Shown here: piece after piece, positions 38,243 through 51,469 of the stretch
How positions within the stretch are numbered: position 1 is the first letter of the stretch
Layout of the letters: every line of letters begins with the position of its first letter
NCBI GenBank assembly: GCA_036493895.1
Contig: DASXOZ010000033.1
Coordinates: 62,001-126,000 of the forward strand
Length of the DNA stretch: 64,000 bases
Direction of reading: 5' to 3'
DNA from: Candidatus Binatia bacterium
Lineage (GTDB): Bacteria; Desulfobacterota; Binatia; UBA1149; CAITLU01
Made by a program: the position numbers and the translations under genes
The notes under the pieces: model-generated
The model's database searches: none
What the model was told of the DNA's origin: nothing
Seen by the model: only the letters and a program-made list of their open reading frames with translations

Positions 38243-39793
38243 TTGCAAACCGTCCTCATCCTCGACTTCGGCAGCCAGTACACCCAGCTCATCGCCCGCC
38301 GCGTGCGTGAGGCGAAGGTCTACTGCGAGATCCATCCCTGCAATCTTGCAGCCGAAAAAATCCGTGAGATCGCTCCGGCGGCCGTGATCCTCTCCGGAGG
38401 CCCGGCCAGCGTCTACGACGAAGGCGCGCCTGCGCCGGTGCCGGCTCTTCTGGGCATGGACGTACCGATGCTCGGCATCTGCTACGGCATGGGAATTCTC
38501 GGCCTGGCCGACGGCGGCGTCGTGCTGCGCTCGGATCATCGCGAGTACGGACAGGCCGATCTCACCATCGACGTCTGCGACGATCTTTTCGCCGGCTTCT
38601 CCGGCGGTGAAAAAACGTCGGTGTGGATGAGCCACGGCGACCGGCTCGAAACGCTGCCGCGCGGATGGGAGCCGATTGCGTCCAGCCCGAGTTCTCCGCT
38701 GGCCGCCATTCGCAACCGCGGCCGCCAGCGCTGGGCCGTGCAGTTCCATCCCGAAGTGGTGCACAGCCGGCGCGGCCGCGAGATCCTCGAGAACTTCCTG
38801 TTCCGCATCGCCGGGCTGTCGGCCGACTGGACGATGGACAATTACCTGGAAGCCGCGGTCTCGCGCATTCGCACGCTGGTCGGCGACGCGCAGGTCGTCT
38901 GCGGCATCAGCGGCGGCGTCGATTCGACGGTGACGGCGGCGCTGATCGAAAAAGCCGTTCCAGGCCAGCTCACCTGCGTCTTCGTCGACAACGGCCTGCT
39001 GCGCCACGGGGAAGCCGAGCAGGTCTGTGCGATGCTCGGACCCCGTTTCGGCGAGGACTTCCTGTTCGTCGACGCGTCGGATCGCTTTCTCGATGCCCTG
39101 GCCGGAATCGAAGACCCCGAGAAGAAGCGCAAGACGATCGGTCGTGTTTTCATCGAAGTGTTCGAACAGGCGTCGCTGAAGCCCCGTCACGGGCGAGCGC
39201 GCGCGACGTTCCTCGGTCAGGGTACGCTGTATCCGGACGTCATCGAGTCGGTGTCCGTCAAAGGACCGTCGGCCGTGATCAAGAGCCACCACAACGTCGG
39301 CGGGCTGCCCGAGCGCATGCACATGTCGCTGGTCGAACCGCTGCGTGAGCTGTTCAAGGACGAAGTCCGCGCACTCGGCGCGGTGCTCGGCCTGCCGCAC
39401 GACTGGCTGTGGCGCCATCCGTTTCCGGGGCCCGGCCTGGCGGTGCGCGTTCTCGGACCGATCACGCGCGAGGCGCTGGCGATGCTGCGAGGCGCCGACT
39501 CGATCTTCATCGAGGAGATCCATCGCGCCGGGTTGTACGAGGAGATCTGGCAGGCTTTCGCAGTGCTGCTGCCGGTGCGCACCGTCGGGGTGCAGGGAGA
39601 CTACCGCACGTACGACCTGGTGGTGGCGCTTCGCGCCATTGTCAGCGAAGACGGCATGACAGCCGACTGGTTCCGCTTCCCGCCCGACGTGCTCGCGAGG
39701 ACGGCTTCGCGCATCGCCAACGAGGTCAAGGGCGTGAGCCGCGTCGTCTACGACGTCTCGACCAAGCCGCCGGCCACCGTGGAGTGGGAATGA
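38243..39793 (+). CDS. guaA: GMP synthase (glutamine-hydrolysing)
   Basis: The 516-residue enzyme makes GMP from XMP, glutamine and ATP. The class I glutaminase triad is Cys80 (GICYGMG), His169 and Glu171 (QFHPEV). In most GMP synthases the motif reads GxCYGMQ; here the Gln is Gly. The PP-loop is SGGVDST (223-229). The dimer domain ends with the usual KPPATVEWE. The start is TTG with AAGGA 9-10 bases upstream, the only candidate that gives the full QTVLILDFGSQYTQLIARR start. Repeat arrays lie on both sides. Confidence 0.96.
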   Translation: MQTVLILDFGSQYTQLIARRVREAKVYCEIHPCNLAAEKIREIAPAAVILSGGPASVYDEGAPAPVPALLGMDVPMLGICYGMGILGLADGGVVLRSDHREYGQADLTIDVCDDLFAGFSGGEKTSVWMSHGDRLETLPRGWEPIASSPSSPLAAIRNRGRQRWAVQFHPEVVHSRRGREILENFLFRIAGLSADWTMDNYLEAAVSRIRTLVGDAQVVCGISGGVDSTVTAALIEKAVPGQLTCVFVDNGLLRHGEAEQVCAMLGPRFGEDFLFVDASDRFLDALAGIEDPEKKRKTIGRVFIEVFEQASLKPRHGRARATFLGQGTLYPDVIESVSVKGPSAVIKSHHNVGGLPERMHMSLVEPLRELFKDEVRALGAVLGLPHDWLWRHPFPGPGLAVRVLGPITREALAMLRGADSIFIEEIHRAGLYEEIWQAFAVLLPVRTVGVQGDYRTYDLVVALRAIVSEDGMTADWFRFPPDVLARTASRIANEVKGVSRVVYDVSTKPPATVEWE

Positions 39794-39903
39794 CCCCGCG
39801 AGCTGGCGAGCGGGGTCATTATCCAGACGCCACAACCGAGCGGGGTCATTATCCAGACGCCACAACCGAGCGGAGTCATTATCCAGACGCCGCAACCGAG
39901 CGT
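39791..39903. repeat. hairpin plus three 30-bp tandem units after guaA
   Basis: TGACCCC (the guaA stop codon is its first three bases) pairs with GGGGTCA across GCGAGCTGGCGAGC. Three units of exactly 30 bp follow (39808, 39838, 39868), each with GAGCGGGGTCATTATCCAGA then CGCCACAACC; the third has two substitutions. A fourth, broken unit trails off. The core differs from the guaB-side array at GA/AT and AG/GA positions. Confidence 0.85.
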
Positions 39904-39917
39904 TCAAGGCCGGACGC

Positions 39918-43528
<3,611 letters not shown>

Positions 43529-43553
<25 letters not shown>

Positions 43554-44791
43554 CCGAGCGCGCAGTGCTCGTGTGGGCGGGGCACGACGCGACGCACGCG
43601 GCCGAGTCGCTCGACGAGCTCGCGCTGCTCTCCGCTACTGCCGGCGTCGAGGTCGTCGCGCGTCTGTCGCAGCAGATGAAGCGCCTGTCGGCCGCCACGC
43701 GCATCGGAAGCGGCAAGGTCGACGAGCTGAAGAGCACGGTGGCCGAGACCACCGCCGACGTGGTGATCTTCGATGATCCGCTGACGCCTGCGCAGCGGCG
43801 CAACCTCGAGAAGATCCTCGAGATCAAGGTGCTCGACCGCAGCCAGCTCATCCTGGACATCTTCGCGCTGCGTGCGCAGACCCGCGCCGGCCAGCTGCAG
43901 GTGGAGCTGGCCCAGCTCCAGTACATGCTGCCGCGCCTGACGCGCGCGTGGAGTCACTTGTCGCGCATGAAGGCCGGCGTCGGCACGCGCGGACCCGGCG
44001 AAACCCAGCTCGAGTCCGACCGTCGCCAGGTGCGCGACAGGATCGAGAAACTGCACGATCGCCTCGAGGAAGTGGACCGCACGCGCAAGCTCAATCGCCG
44101 CGAGCGCGAGGCGGTGCCGTATCCGATCGTCGCGCTGGTCGGCTATACGAACGCCGGCAAATCGTCGCTGATGAACCGGCTGACGGAGGCCGGCGTCTAC
44201 GTCGCCGACCAGCTTTTCGCGACGCTGGACACGACGACGCGGCGCCTGGTGCTGCCGTCGGGACGCGTCGTGATGCTCGTCGACACGGTGGGTTTCGTCT
44301 CCAAGCTGCCGCACGAGCTGGTCGCCGCATTCAAGGGAACGCTGGAGCAGGTCGTCGAGGCGGATCTCGTCGTGCACGTGGTCGATGCCGCTTCACCGGA
44401 TCTCGACGGCCGGCGCACCGTCGTCGAAGGAATCCTCGGCGAGCTCGGTGCTGCCGGCAGGCCGCGGCTTCTCGTCTACAACAAGCGCGACCTGGCAGCT
44501 GCTGCAGAGCCGCCGCCGGGAGCGATCGGCGTCTCGGCGCGAACCGGCGATGGTTTCGGTGCGCTGCTCGAGGCTTTCGACAACGCGTTCGCTCCGGTCG
44601 AGGAAAAACTCGCGATCGTCGTGCCGCACGGCGACGGGCGTACTCGCGCATGGCTGCATCGCAACGGCCGCGTCGTCGAAGAAAGCGAGCAGGCGGACGG
44701 CACCAGAGTGATCGTGTGGCTCAGCCGCAAGTCGGCGGGTCAGCTCGAGCAGATGATCCGTGCGTCCGGATACCCGGTCCGTCATTTTTGA
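43529..44791 (+). CDS. hflX: ribosome-associated GTPase HflX
   Basis: The 420-residue GTPase splits stalled 70S ribosomes after stress. The N-terminal domain and coiled coil end with the signature [11 protein letters not shown] (152-162). G1 is GYTNAGKS (205-212); [23 protein letters not shown] is the G3 region; NKRD is G4. The GTG start overlaps dnaE by 25 bases and is preceded by GGGAG with 6 bases between, which makes the coupling plausible. The stop overlaps the end of a convergent gene by 10 bases. Confidence 0.94.
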
Positions 44792-45360
44792 GCGGGCGCG
44801 GCCGGCGGTGCGCTCGTTTCCATGACCGGAACCGGCCCGTGGAGCTTCTCCAACTCGTCCCACGTGTCGTAGATTTCGACGAGAGAATGACCATCCCAGA
44901 CGTAGTAGGCGGTATAGTCCCCCTTCTCGATAACGTAGAGCGCGGAGTGCTCGTTGCACTGAAGACCAGAGCATGACGCTGGATCGGTCTCGAACAGACG
45001 ACTATCGGGCCTGAATGATGCTTCGCCCATCGTTTCGACCGGAAGGAGGTACGGAACTCCAGTGTCGGCGTCGATCAAAGCCCACTGCTGGCATGGGGAG
45101 CCACAGCCCCAATCCAAGACGACGTAGTGTCCCGCAAAATTGACCGGGGTACTCTGGTAACCATACCTGATGACGGTGCGAAATTCCCAGGGCGGTGTGC
45201 CCCGTCGCAGCTGTAGAGCTGCTTTAGGACCGACTTTCCGCTCCGACGGATAGTCTTCAAACCTCGGCGGGTGAAGAGCCTCAGGAGCTCGTTGCGCAGC
45301 AGCGCACGCGCAACTCATCATCACAGCGCTCGCTACGGCATATCGGATCGAGTTCTTCAT
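44782..45360 (-). CDS. exported protein, unknown function
   Basis: The 192-residue product has a short signal peptide ([16 protein letters not shown]). The mature part contains [29 protein letters not shown], a motif I know from small exported proteins of Lysobacter-like bacteria, then [16 protein letters not shown] with two more Cys. Two disulfides in the periplasm are likely. Base use is less GC-rich than in its neighbours, and codons such as ATA, TTA-like and AGA appear more often, which suggests acquisition. A TTG four codons upstream could be the start. The end overlaps hflX by 10 bases. Confidence 0.75.
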   Translation of the reverse strand: MKNSIRYAVASAVMMSCACAAAQRAPEALHPPRFEDYPSERKVGPKAALQLRRGTPPWEFRTVIRYGYQSTPVNFAGHYVVLDWGCGSPCQQWALIDADTGVPYLLPVETMGEASFRPDSRLFETDPASCSGLQCNEHSALYVIEKGDYTAYYVWDGHSLVEIYDTWDELEKLHGPVPVMETSAPPAAPAQK

Positions 45361-45753
45361 TCGGTGCGGCAAGCTCTCTGGTTGAAGCGCGGCCGTTCCT
45401 CTCCGTCAGAATGTTCGCTGATCGGCGGCGGGAATGGAATTCGTCCATCCCGCAGCCGATCCGACAGGTCCGCAATCAAAGCGCCGAGTCGCTGGTCGTG
45501 GCCCCGACATCGCCACCTGCGGCAGCGGAACCTGACCGATGACCGCGAAGCACCTGACGATGAGTCGGCTGCAGGTGGCCGCATTCGGACGCGCACGAGG
45601 CTCGTGGCATGAGCTATGCCCGGGAAGGCGGAAGTTGGCGCGGTTGGAAATGGGAAACCCCAGGTTTATCAGCCCCTTAGGCCCTCGTGTGCCGGCGGGC
45701 GCGGAATGGGCTACGGGTGGTCGAGGTTTGCCGCACGGCGGCGTTGACGAAAC
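45361..45753. other. 393-base gap between divergent genes
   Basis: This gap lies between the exported-protein gene (leftward) and the PgsA-like gene (rightward). I see no coding frame with a ribosome site, no tRNA and no strong hairpin. It is also somewhat richer in A and T than the surrounding genes, like the exported gene next to it. Confidence 0.5.
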
Positions 45754-46335
45754 ATGGAAGCCCCCGATCCCAATGCTGCGATGTTCAACATCCCGAACAT
45801 CCTGACGCTGGCGCGCATCCTGGCCGTGCCGCTGTTCCTCTCGCTGCTCGTCGAAGGACAGAACGACGCGGCGCTGGCGGTGTTCATCGCTGCCGGCATC
45901 ACCGATGCGATCGACGGCATGATCGCGCGTATGTGGAACCTTCGCACCGAGCTCGGCGCGCACATGGATCCGCTTGCCGACAAGCTGCTCGTCGTCAGCT
46001 CCTTCATCGCGCTCGGGATCATGGGGCTGGTGCCGAGGCCGCTCATGATCGTCGTCATCACCCGCGACGTCGTGATCCTCGGAGGTTTCCTGCTGACGGC
46101 GGCCGTCGTCGGCAAGTCGATGGAGATGGCACCGTCCCTCTCGGGAAAGCTGACGACGTTCACGCAGCTGTTGTCCGTGACGCTGGTGCTGCTCGACCAG
46201 GCCACGTGGTGCGACATCCCGCACGTGTGGCTGAACGTCGTGTTCGTGGCCACGGGACTGGCCAGCTTCGTGTCGGGTAGCGGTTACGTGCTGCGCGGCA
46301 TGCGTTGGTACGCGGCGTCCGGGCCGGAGGCCTGA
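45754..46335 (+). CDS. CDP-alcohol phosphatidyltransferase, PgsA-like
   Basis: The 193-residue inner-membrane enzyme carries the full signature DG(x2)AR(x8)G(x3)D(x3)D at residues 54-76 (DGMIARMWNLRTELGAHMDPLAD). Four or five TM helices fit the family. The size and the FNIPNILTLARI start suggest phosphatidylglycerolphosphate synthase, which makes the precursor of phosphatidylglycerol, but cardiolipin-synthase-type members cannot be excluded. A later ATG (45781, before FNIPN) would also give a normal length. The convergent TANGO2/NRDE gene ends 3 bases after it. Confidence 0.85.
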   Translation: MEAPDPNAAMFNIPNILTLARILAVPLFLSLLVEGQNDAALAVFIAAGITDAIDGMIARMWNLRTELGAHMDPLADKLLVVSSFIALGIMGLVPRPLMIVVITRDVVILGGFLLTAAVVGKSMEMAPSLSGKLTTFTQLLSVTLVLLDQATWCDIPHVWLNVVFVATGLASFVSGSGYVLRGMRWYAASGPEA

Positions 46336-46338
46336 GCC

Positions 46339-47145
46339 TCAAAGACCGATCGCGCGCGGCACTTCGACGAACTGCGCCTTGCACGGCGGTCCATCGGCGT
46401 GGAAATAACGCACGTGGCCCGTCGGATCGACGAAGATCATCGAGGAGGAGCGAGTGCCGTAATCGGCGACGTGCACGCAGATCTTCGAGAACGCGGCCGC
46501 GCCTCCGACGGCGCGTAGCGCGGGGTCTTCTTCGAAGCCAGGCTCCAGTCCGGCCTCGTGGCTCGACAGCACGAAGGCAAGGGCAGGCACCGCCTCGGCG
46601 ACGTCGGCGCCGCTGCGGAGCAGCGGTGCAACGGCATCGAAACGCCGCGTCGCGCCGGCCAGGCGCGGGCAGCGCGGGTCGTTGACGTCCAGGTTCGTCA
46701 GCACCGACAGTCCCGCGTCGAGGCTGACCCGGCGCACGCCAATCCCGTTGTCGACGACGCACGCACCGCCCAGATCGGCCACGAAGAGGTTGAATCCCCC
46801 GTAGCGCGCGGCTTCGCGCGCGTCGAGGCTCGCGAAAAAATCGTCGAGGTTCGGCGACGCGAGCGCGTCCACGCAAAGGAGGCCCCGCGAGCGCTCACCG
46901 GGCCCCGATGCAGGCTTGTCGGCGGCAGGACGCCGGTTGAGCAGCCCGACGATCCTGCCGGAGCCGTCGACGCGGCAGCCGAGCCAGGTGCCGCCCGCTA
47001 CCAGGTCGCGTCCTGCAACGATTCCCCGCGGGGAGGGCCACGCAGATGGCGGCGCGGCGGCACGCCCGAGGAACTCGTCGCGATTGGCGGCGACGATCAG
47101 CGGATAGCGCGGCGAGACGTTGCGATACAGCGCCAGCGTGCACAC
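46339..47145 (-). CDS. TANGO2/NRDE-family protein
   Basis: The 268-residue cytosolic protein starts MCTLALYRNVSPRYPLIVAANRDEF, the NRDE signature with a Cys at position 2 that would be exposed after Met removal, as in Ntn-type hydrolases. GGTWLGCRVDGSGRIVGLLNRR and SRGLLC continue the pattern. Human TANGO2 is linked to haem and lipid handling; bacterial members are uncharacterised. It shares a gap of about 120 bases with the divergent aldo/keto reductase gene. Confidence 0.88.
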   Translation of the reverse strand: MCTLALYRNVSPRYPLIVAANRDEFLGRAAAPPSAWPSPRGIVAGRDLVAGGTWLGCRVDGSGRIVGLLNRRPAADKPASGPGERSRGLLCVDALASPNLDDFFASLDAREAARYGGFNLFVADLGGACVVDNGIGVRRVSLDAGLSVLTNLDVNDPRCPRLAGATRRFDAVAPLLRSGADVAEAVPALAFVLSSHEAGLEPGFEEDPALRAVGGAAAFSKICVHVADYGTRSSSMIFVDPTGHVRYFHADGPPCKAQFVEVPRAIGL

Positions 47146-47265
47146 GCGCGGACCTTAACGACGCCGCCGCAAAAGGGGAATCGCGACAGCGCAGCGAGGC
47201 GCCGCGGCGGAAAAGGGCGGGCCGGCGTCCTGTGCGGCCGCGGCGAACGCTGCTAGAAGAGTCCC

Positions 47266-48105
47266 ATGCGCCTGCGCTTCTTCGGCAGCACCGGTGTTGC
47301 CGTGCCCGTCGTCGGCCAGGGCACGTGGCGCATCAGCACGCGCAGCGGGCGCAGCGCGGTCGCTGCGCTCGGTCGCGGTCTCGACCGGGGGATGACCCAC
47401 ATCGACACCGCCGAGATGTACGACGACGCCGAGGTCGTGATCGCCGAGGCGATCGGCGCGCGCCGCGACGAGGTGTTCCTCGTCTCCAAGGTATTGCCTG
47501 ACCACGCTTCGACGGCAGGCGTCGTGGGCGCCTGCGAACACTCGCTGTCGCGCCTGAAGACCGATCGCCTCGACTGCTATCTCCTCCACTGGCGAGGCCG
47601 TCATCCGCTGGAGGATACGATCGCAGGCTTCGAGCGGCTCGTGCAGGACGGGAAGATCGTTTCGTGGGGAGTCAGCAATTTCGACGTGCGCGATCTCGAC
47701 GAAGCGCTTGCGATCGCCGGCCCCGGCCGCATTGCGTGCAACCAGGTGCTCTATCACCTCGAGGAGCGCAGCATCGAGCACGGCGTGATTCCGTGGTGCG
47801 AGGCCAACGCAGTTGCTGTCGTCGCGTACACCCCGTTCGGGCCCGATCGATTTCCTGCTCCGTCCTCGCCGGGAGGGCGGGCGCTGGCGAAAGTGGCGAC
47901 GCGCATCGGCGCAACGCCGCGCCAGGTGGCGCTGGCGTTCCTTACGCGCGAATCGTCGATGTTCGCGATCCCGAAGTCCGCCAGCTCCGTGCACACGGCC
48001 GAGAACGCCGGTGCCGGCGACATCGTGCTTTCGGACGACGATGCGCAGCGGATCGATGCCGCGTTTCCCGTCGGCGCGCGGCGCTCCAGTCTCGCGATGC
48101 TGTAA
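47266..48105 (+). CDS. aldo/keto reductase
   Basis: The 279-residue NADPH-dependent enzyme has the catalytic tetrad Asp47, Tyr52 (HIDTAEMYDD), Lys75 (VSKVLP) and His108 (LLHWRG). GVSNFDVRDL and AIPKSASSVHTAENAGA bind the cofactor. The length fits the AKR5-like group that reduces small aldehydes and diketones. The substrate cannot be told. The WS/DGAT gene ends 15 bases after it on the other strand. Confidence 0.92.
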   Translation: MRLRFFGSTGVAVPVVGQGTWRISTRSGRSAVAALGRGLDRGMTHIDTAEMYDDAEVVIAEAIGARRDEVFLVSKVLPDHASTAGVVGACEHSLSRLKTDRLDCYLLHWRGRHPLEDTIAGFERLVQDGKIVSWGVSNFDVRDLDEALAIAGPGRIACNQVLYHLEERSIEHGVIPWCEANAVAVVAYTPFGPDRFPAPSSPGGRALAKVATRIGATPRQVALAFLTRESSMFAIPKSASSVHTAENAGAGDIVLSDDDAQRIDAAFPVGARRSSLAML

Positions 48106-48120
48106 CGATCGGCGGCCCCG

Positions 48121-49629
48121 TCAGCCTGGAACGGCCGCGCGCTCGAGATCCACCGCAGCGACTCGTCGCGTTTTCCTCTGGCCGTCCGGCGTCGACGCTG
48201 CGGGTGCCTCGTCGAGGCGAGCCTTGCTGACACGCACCTCCGCGGCCGCGCAAAGCTCGTGGAATGCGTGCCGGATGCCTTCGACAAGGTCATGAATGTC
48301 GGGAACGACGTCGCGATCGGCGCTGAAGCCCCAGCACAGCTTCCCGTCGTAGCTGAGCAGCGCGATTCCGACTCCCTGGTGGCCGAACAGCGGCACCAGC
48401 GGATAGCTCGCGACCATCGGTGCGCCGAGCAGGTAGAGCGGGAACTGCGGTCCGGGGACGTTGGTGACGACCATGTTGTACGCGCGGCTGCTCTCGATGG
48501 TCGAGGCAAACCTGGCGAGCATCGTCGGGAACAGCTCGTCGGCCAGTTGCTCGAGTACCTCGGTGCCGTGCACAGGTGCCGCATCCTTGTGGCTCCTGGT
48601 CGACGCGCGCACCAGCGCAAGGCGCGCCAGCGGGTCGCGTTCGGCTACCGGCAGCTCGGCCATCATCGCCGAGACGAAGTTGCCTCCACTGTTGCCTCTC
48701 TGCGACGTGTGGATGCCGACCGGACAGAACGTCCGGAACAGGAACGACGGATCGAGCTCGACGCCGCGATTGTCGAGGTAGCCGCGCAGCCCGCCGGCGA
48801 CCGATGCCAGCACGATGTCGTTGATGGTGCCGCCGAGGCGGTTCTTCACGGCCTTGACCTGCTCGAGCTCGAAGCAGAGCCAGTCGAAGCGGCGGTGGCT
48901 GCCGATCGGCCGGTTGAGCGGCGTCTCCGAAGCCGCCTGCACCGCGGCGGCCGTGGTTTCATACAGCGCGCTGGCCAGGTCGCGCGTGTTCTTCCACATT
49001 CCTGCAGGGTCGCCGGCAATTGCGCGCGCGGCGCGGATCGGCAGCGTCAGGCGGCGCAGCGCAGCATCGCGCACCAGGTCCAGCGACGATGGCGCGCGCC
49101 GGGGCCGCCAGCGCGGCGGCTCCTCGATCGACGCATCGTCATCGGCCCGCAGCAGCACTGCGAGGAAGTCGGCGCCGGCCAGGCCGTCGATCATGCAGTG
49201 GTGGGTTTTTGCGATCACCGCGAAGCGGTCCTGCTCGAGACCTTCGACGACCCACAACTCCCACAGCGGTTTGCCGCGATCGAGCTGCTGCGAATTGATC
49301 CAGCCCGCCAGGCGCTTGAGCTCCCTGTCGCAGCCCGGGCGCGGAAGGCTCAGGTGGCGGACGTGGTAACGGATGTCGAATTGGTCGTCATCGACCCACA
49401 CCGGATGGCCTTCGAGCGGGATGTGCGCGATGTGCTGGCGATAACGGGGAAGCAGGTGAAGTCGCGAGTCGACGTAGGCGCGCATGCGGTCGATGTCGAT
49501 GCCGCCGCCGGCGGTGTGCAGCGGACCGCACTCGAAGATGCAGGTGGCGCCGACGTGCATGTGGGTGTTGCGGTCCTCGATGTCGAGGAAAGACCGGTCG
49601 AGCGCCGTAAGCCGCGAATAAGTCGTCAT
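48121..49629 (-). CDS. wax ester synthase/diacylglycerol acyltransferase (WS/DGAT)
   Basis: The 502-residue enzyme joins acyl-CoA to fatty alcohols or diacylglycerol, making storage wax esters or triacylglycerol. The catalytic HHxxxDG motif is His143-His144...Asp148-Gly149 (KTHHCMIDG). LDRSFLDIEDRNTHMHVG at the start and the later ND, NVPGP (VVTNVPGPQFPLYLLGA) motifs are typical. AAGGAGG 7 bases before the ATG fixes the start. Such storage enzymes are common in actinobacteria and in some proteobacteria and Binatota-like bacteria. No fatty-acyl reductase is nearby. Confidence 0.93.
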   Translation of the reverse strand: MTTYSRLTALDRSFLDIEDRNTHMHVGATCIFECGPLHTAGGGIDIDRMRAYVDSRLHLLPRYRQHIAHIPLEGHPVWVDDDQFDIRYHVRHLSLPRPGCDRELKRLAGWINSQQLDRGKPLWELWVVEGLEQDRFAVIAKTHHCMIDGLAGADFLAVLLRADDDASIEEPPRWRPRRAPSSLDLVRDAALRRLTLPIRAARAIAGDPAGMWKNTRDLASALYETTAAAVQAASETPLNRPIGSHRRFDWLCFELEQVKAVKNRLGGTINDIVLASVAGGLRGYLDNRGVELDPSFLFRTFCPVGIHTSQRGNSGGNFVSAMMAELPVAERDPLARLALVRASTRSHKDAAPVHGTEVLEQLADELFPTMLARFASTIESSRAYNMVVTNVPGPQFPLYLLGAPMVASYPLVPLFGHQGVGIALLSYDGKLCWGFSADRDVVPDIHDLVEGIRHAFHELCAAAEVRVSKARLDEAPAASTPDGQRKTRRVAAVDLERAAVPG

Positions 49630-50069
49630 TGGTCCGCCTCCTTCCGATCGGATCGATGCGACGGCGTCCCCGGCCGCCACCCGTGGCCGTCCCGCAGTCG
49701 ACGGGACGTGCCTGGGCCGTTTCGAGATTTGGTCGCCTAGGGAAAAGCAGAAAACATGCCACCGGGCGTGGCGATGGCTCGTGACGTGGAACTGCATCTT
49801 TGCGGCCTCGGCGTCGGAAGCGTTCTTCGTCCTGTTCTCAATTCCGCGACGGACCTCCGGCTGGTTTATCATTTCGTGGAAAGTTGGAGCGGCGCAGTGA
49901 GGAAGTCGCGCATCCGGCGCGGGCGGCGGATCGCGCATTTTGCGCTGCCGGCGTTACAACTGCCGGTCGTCATGCGCGCCGGCATTGCCCTGCAATCGAT
50001 GCCGATGCTCCGGCCGCGTCGCACGGCTCCGCGTCGCGGGGATGGCACGAATGATGCTCATTGCCCCGC
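49630..50069. other. 440-base gap between divergent genes
   Basis: The gap separates WS/DGAT (leftward) from the radical SAM gene (rightward). A 105-codon frame runs through it on the + strand but has no ribosome site and reads as Arg-rich noise. I see no short peptide gene with a Cys-rich or Gly-rich core that could serve the radical SAM enzyme. Confidence 0.5.
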
Positions 50070-51329
50070 ATGACGGAATCGCCGACTCCGGGGCCGCGCC
50101 CCGCCGCGCCGCGGGCAGCTTTCGACCGCGGCCCGATCGTCGCGTTCTACGAGGCTACCCAGGCCTGCGATCTCGTGTGCACCCATTGCCGGGCCTGCGC
50201 GCAGCCCAAGCGCAGCGCGCGAGAGCTGTCCGCCGGCGAGTCCAAGCTGCTGCTCGAGGACCTGCGCCGCTTTGCGGTGCCTCCGCTCGTCGTGTTGACC
50301 GGCGGCGACCCGATGAAGCGGCCCGACATCTTCGATCTCGTCGCACACGGCACCGGCATCGGCCTCTCGATGGCCATGACGCCGTCGGCCACGCCGCTCG
50401 TCACGCGCCAGGCGCTGCGACGGCTGGCCGAATGCGGGCTGGCGCGCCTCGCCGTCAGTATCGACGGTGCAGGCGCGGCCAGCCACGACGGCCTGCGCGG
50501 CGTGCCCGGCAGCTTTGCGCGAAGCCTGGAGATCCTGCGCGACGCGCGCGAATACGGGTTGTCGCTGCAGGTGAACACGACGGTCCATTCGGGCAACGCC
50601 GGCGAGCTTTCGCAGCTGGCGGCGCTGCTGGACGGCTATTCGATCGCGCTCTGGTCGGTGTTCTTCCTCGTGCCGGTGGGAAGGGCTGCTGCGGACGCAC
50701 GCATCCGTCCCGCCGAGTACGAAACGATCTTCGCGCTGCTCGAGCGCGAGTCGGCGTGGCACAAGTACGCGATCAAGACCACCGAGGCGCCGCATTACCG
50801 CCGCTTCGTGATGCAGAAGCACGAGAAGAAGACGGCCGCCGGCGCGGCGGCCCCTGGCGACGGTCTCGATCGCTCCATTCCCGCGATGTCCCCGTCGTCC
50901 ACGATGTCGTTCATGAGTGCACCCGGCATGGCGGGCACCAACGACGGAAACGGCGTCGTGTTCATCGGGCACACGGGCCTGATTCATCCGAGCGGATTTC
51001 TTCCGCTTGCCTGCGGCCGTTTTCCCGAACGGTCGGTCGTCGACGTCTACCAGCAGCACGGACTGATGAAGGCGCTGCGCGACTGCGACCACTTCGCCGG
51101 CAAGTGCGGTGTCTGCGATTACCGCCACGTGTGCGGAGGCTCGCGTGCGCGCAGCTTCGCGCTTACCGGCGACGCGTTCGGCTCCGATCCCGACTGCGTC
51201 TACCAGCCGCCCGCGTGGAAACAGATGCGTGCGGCGACGTTGGCTGCCGCTCGCGCAGCGTCCGCCAACGAGGCGCCGCCCTCTGCGCCGCCATTCGACG
51301 AGCCGTCGCCGCCGACAGGCCGGCCGTAG
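50070..51329 (+). CDS. radical SAM/SPASM-domain protein
   Basis: The 419-residue enzyme has the radical SAM motif Cys33, Cys37, Cys40 (CDLVCTHCRA) after IVAFYEATQ, and GGDPMKRPD as the SAM-binding step. The C-terminal part is a SPASM domain with at least six Cys (LACGRF, DCDHFAGKCGVCDYRHVCGG, SDPDC) for auxiliary Fe-S clusters. The sequence resembles the AhbD/NirJ-like and TIGR04053-type group, which includes haem-pathway and peptide-modifying enzymes. No precursor peptide or haem gene is beside it. An Ala/Pro-rich tail ends the protein. The start has no strong ribosome site. Confidence 0.85.
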   Translation: MTESPTPGPRPAAPRAAFDRGPIVAFYEATQACDLVCTHCRACAQPKRSARELSAGESKLLLEDLRRFAVPPLVVLTGGDPMKRPDIFDLVAHGTGIGLSMAMTPSATPLVTRQALRRLAECGLARLAVSIDGAGAASHDGLRGVPGSFARSLEILRDAREYGLSLQVNTTVHSGNAGELSQLAALLDGYSIALWSVFFLVPVGRAAADARIRPAEYETIFALLERESAWHKYAIKTTEAPHYRRFVMQKHEKKTAAGAAAPGDGLDRSIPAMSPSSTMSFMSAPGMAGTNDGNGVVFIGHTGLIHPSGFLPLACGRFPERSVVDVYQQHGLMKALRDCDHFAGKCGVCDYRHVCGGSRARSFALTGDAFGSDPDCVYQPPAWKQMRAATLAAARAASANEAPPSAPPFDEPSPPTGRP

Positions 51330-51469
51330 GGCGCGGCAGGTTGCGCGCAGCTTGCGCAGAGGCGGCGCGGAGACTGCGCAGAGCTTGCGAAGGGGAAGGG
51401 CGGTAGGCTCGGTACCTCGGCCCGTGTAGTGTCGGCGCGGCGGCAGCGACGCTGCTGTCGGGTACTCTC

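Noticed and set aside
49756..50073. A 105-codon frame in the gap before the radical SAM gene, considered as a precursor peptide
   Set aside because: No ribosome site, Arg-rich noise-like composition, and no leader/core pattern.
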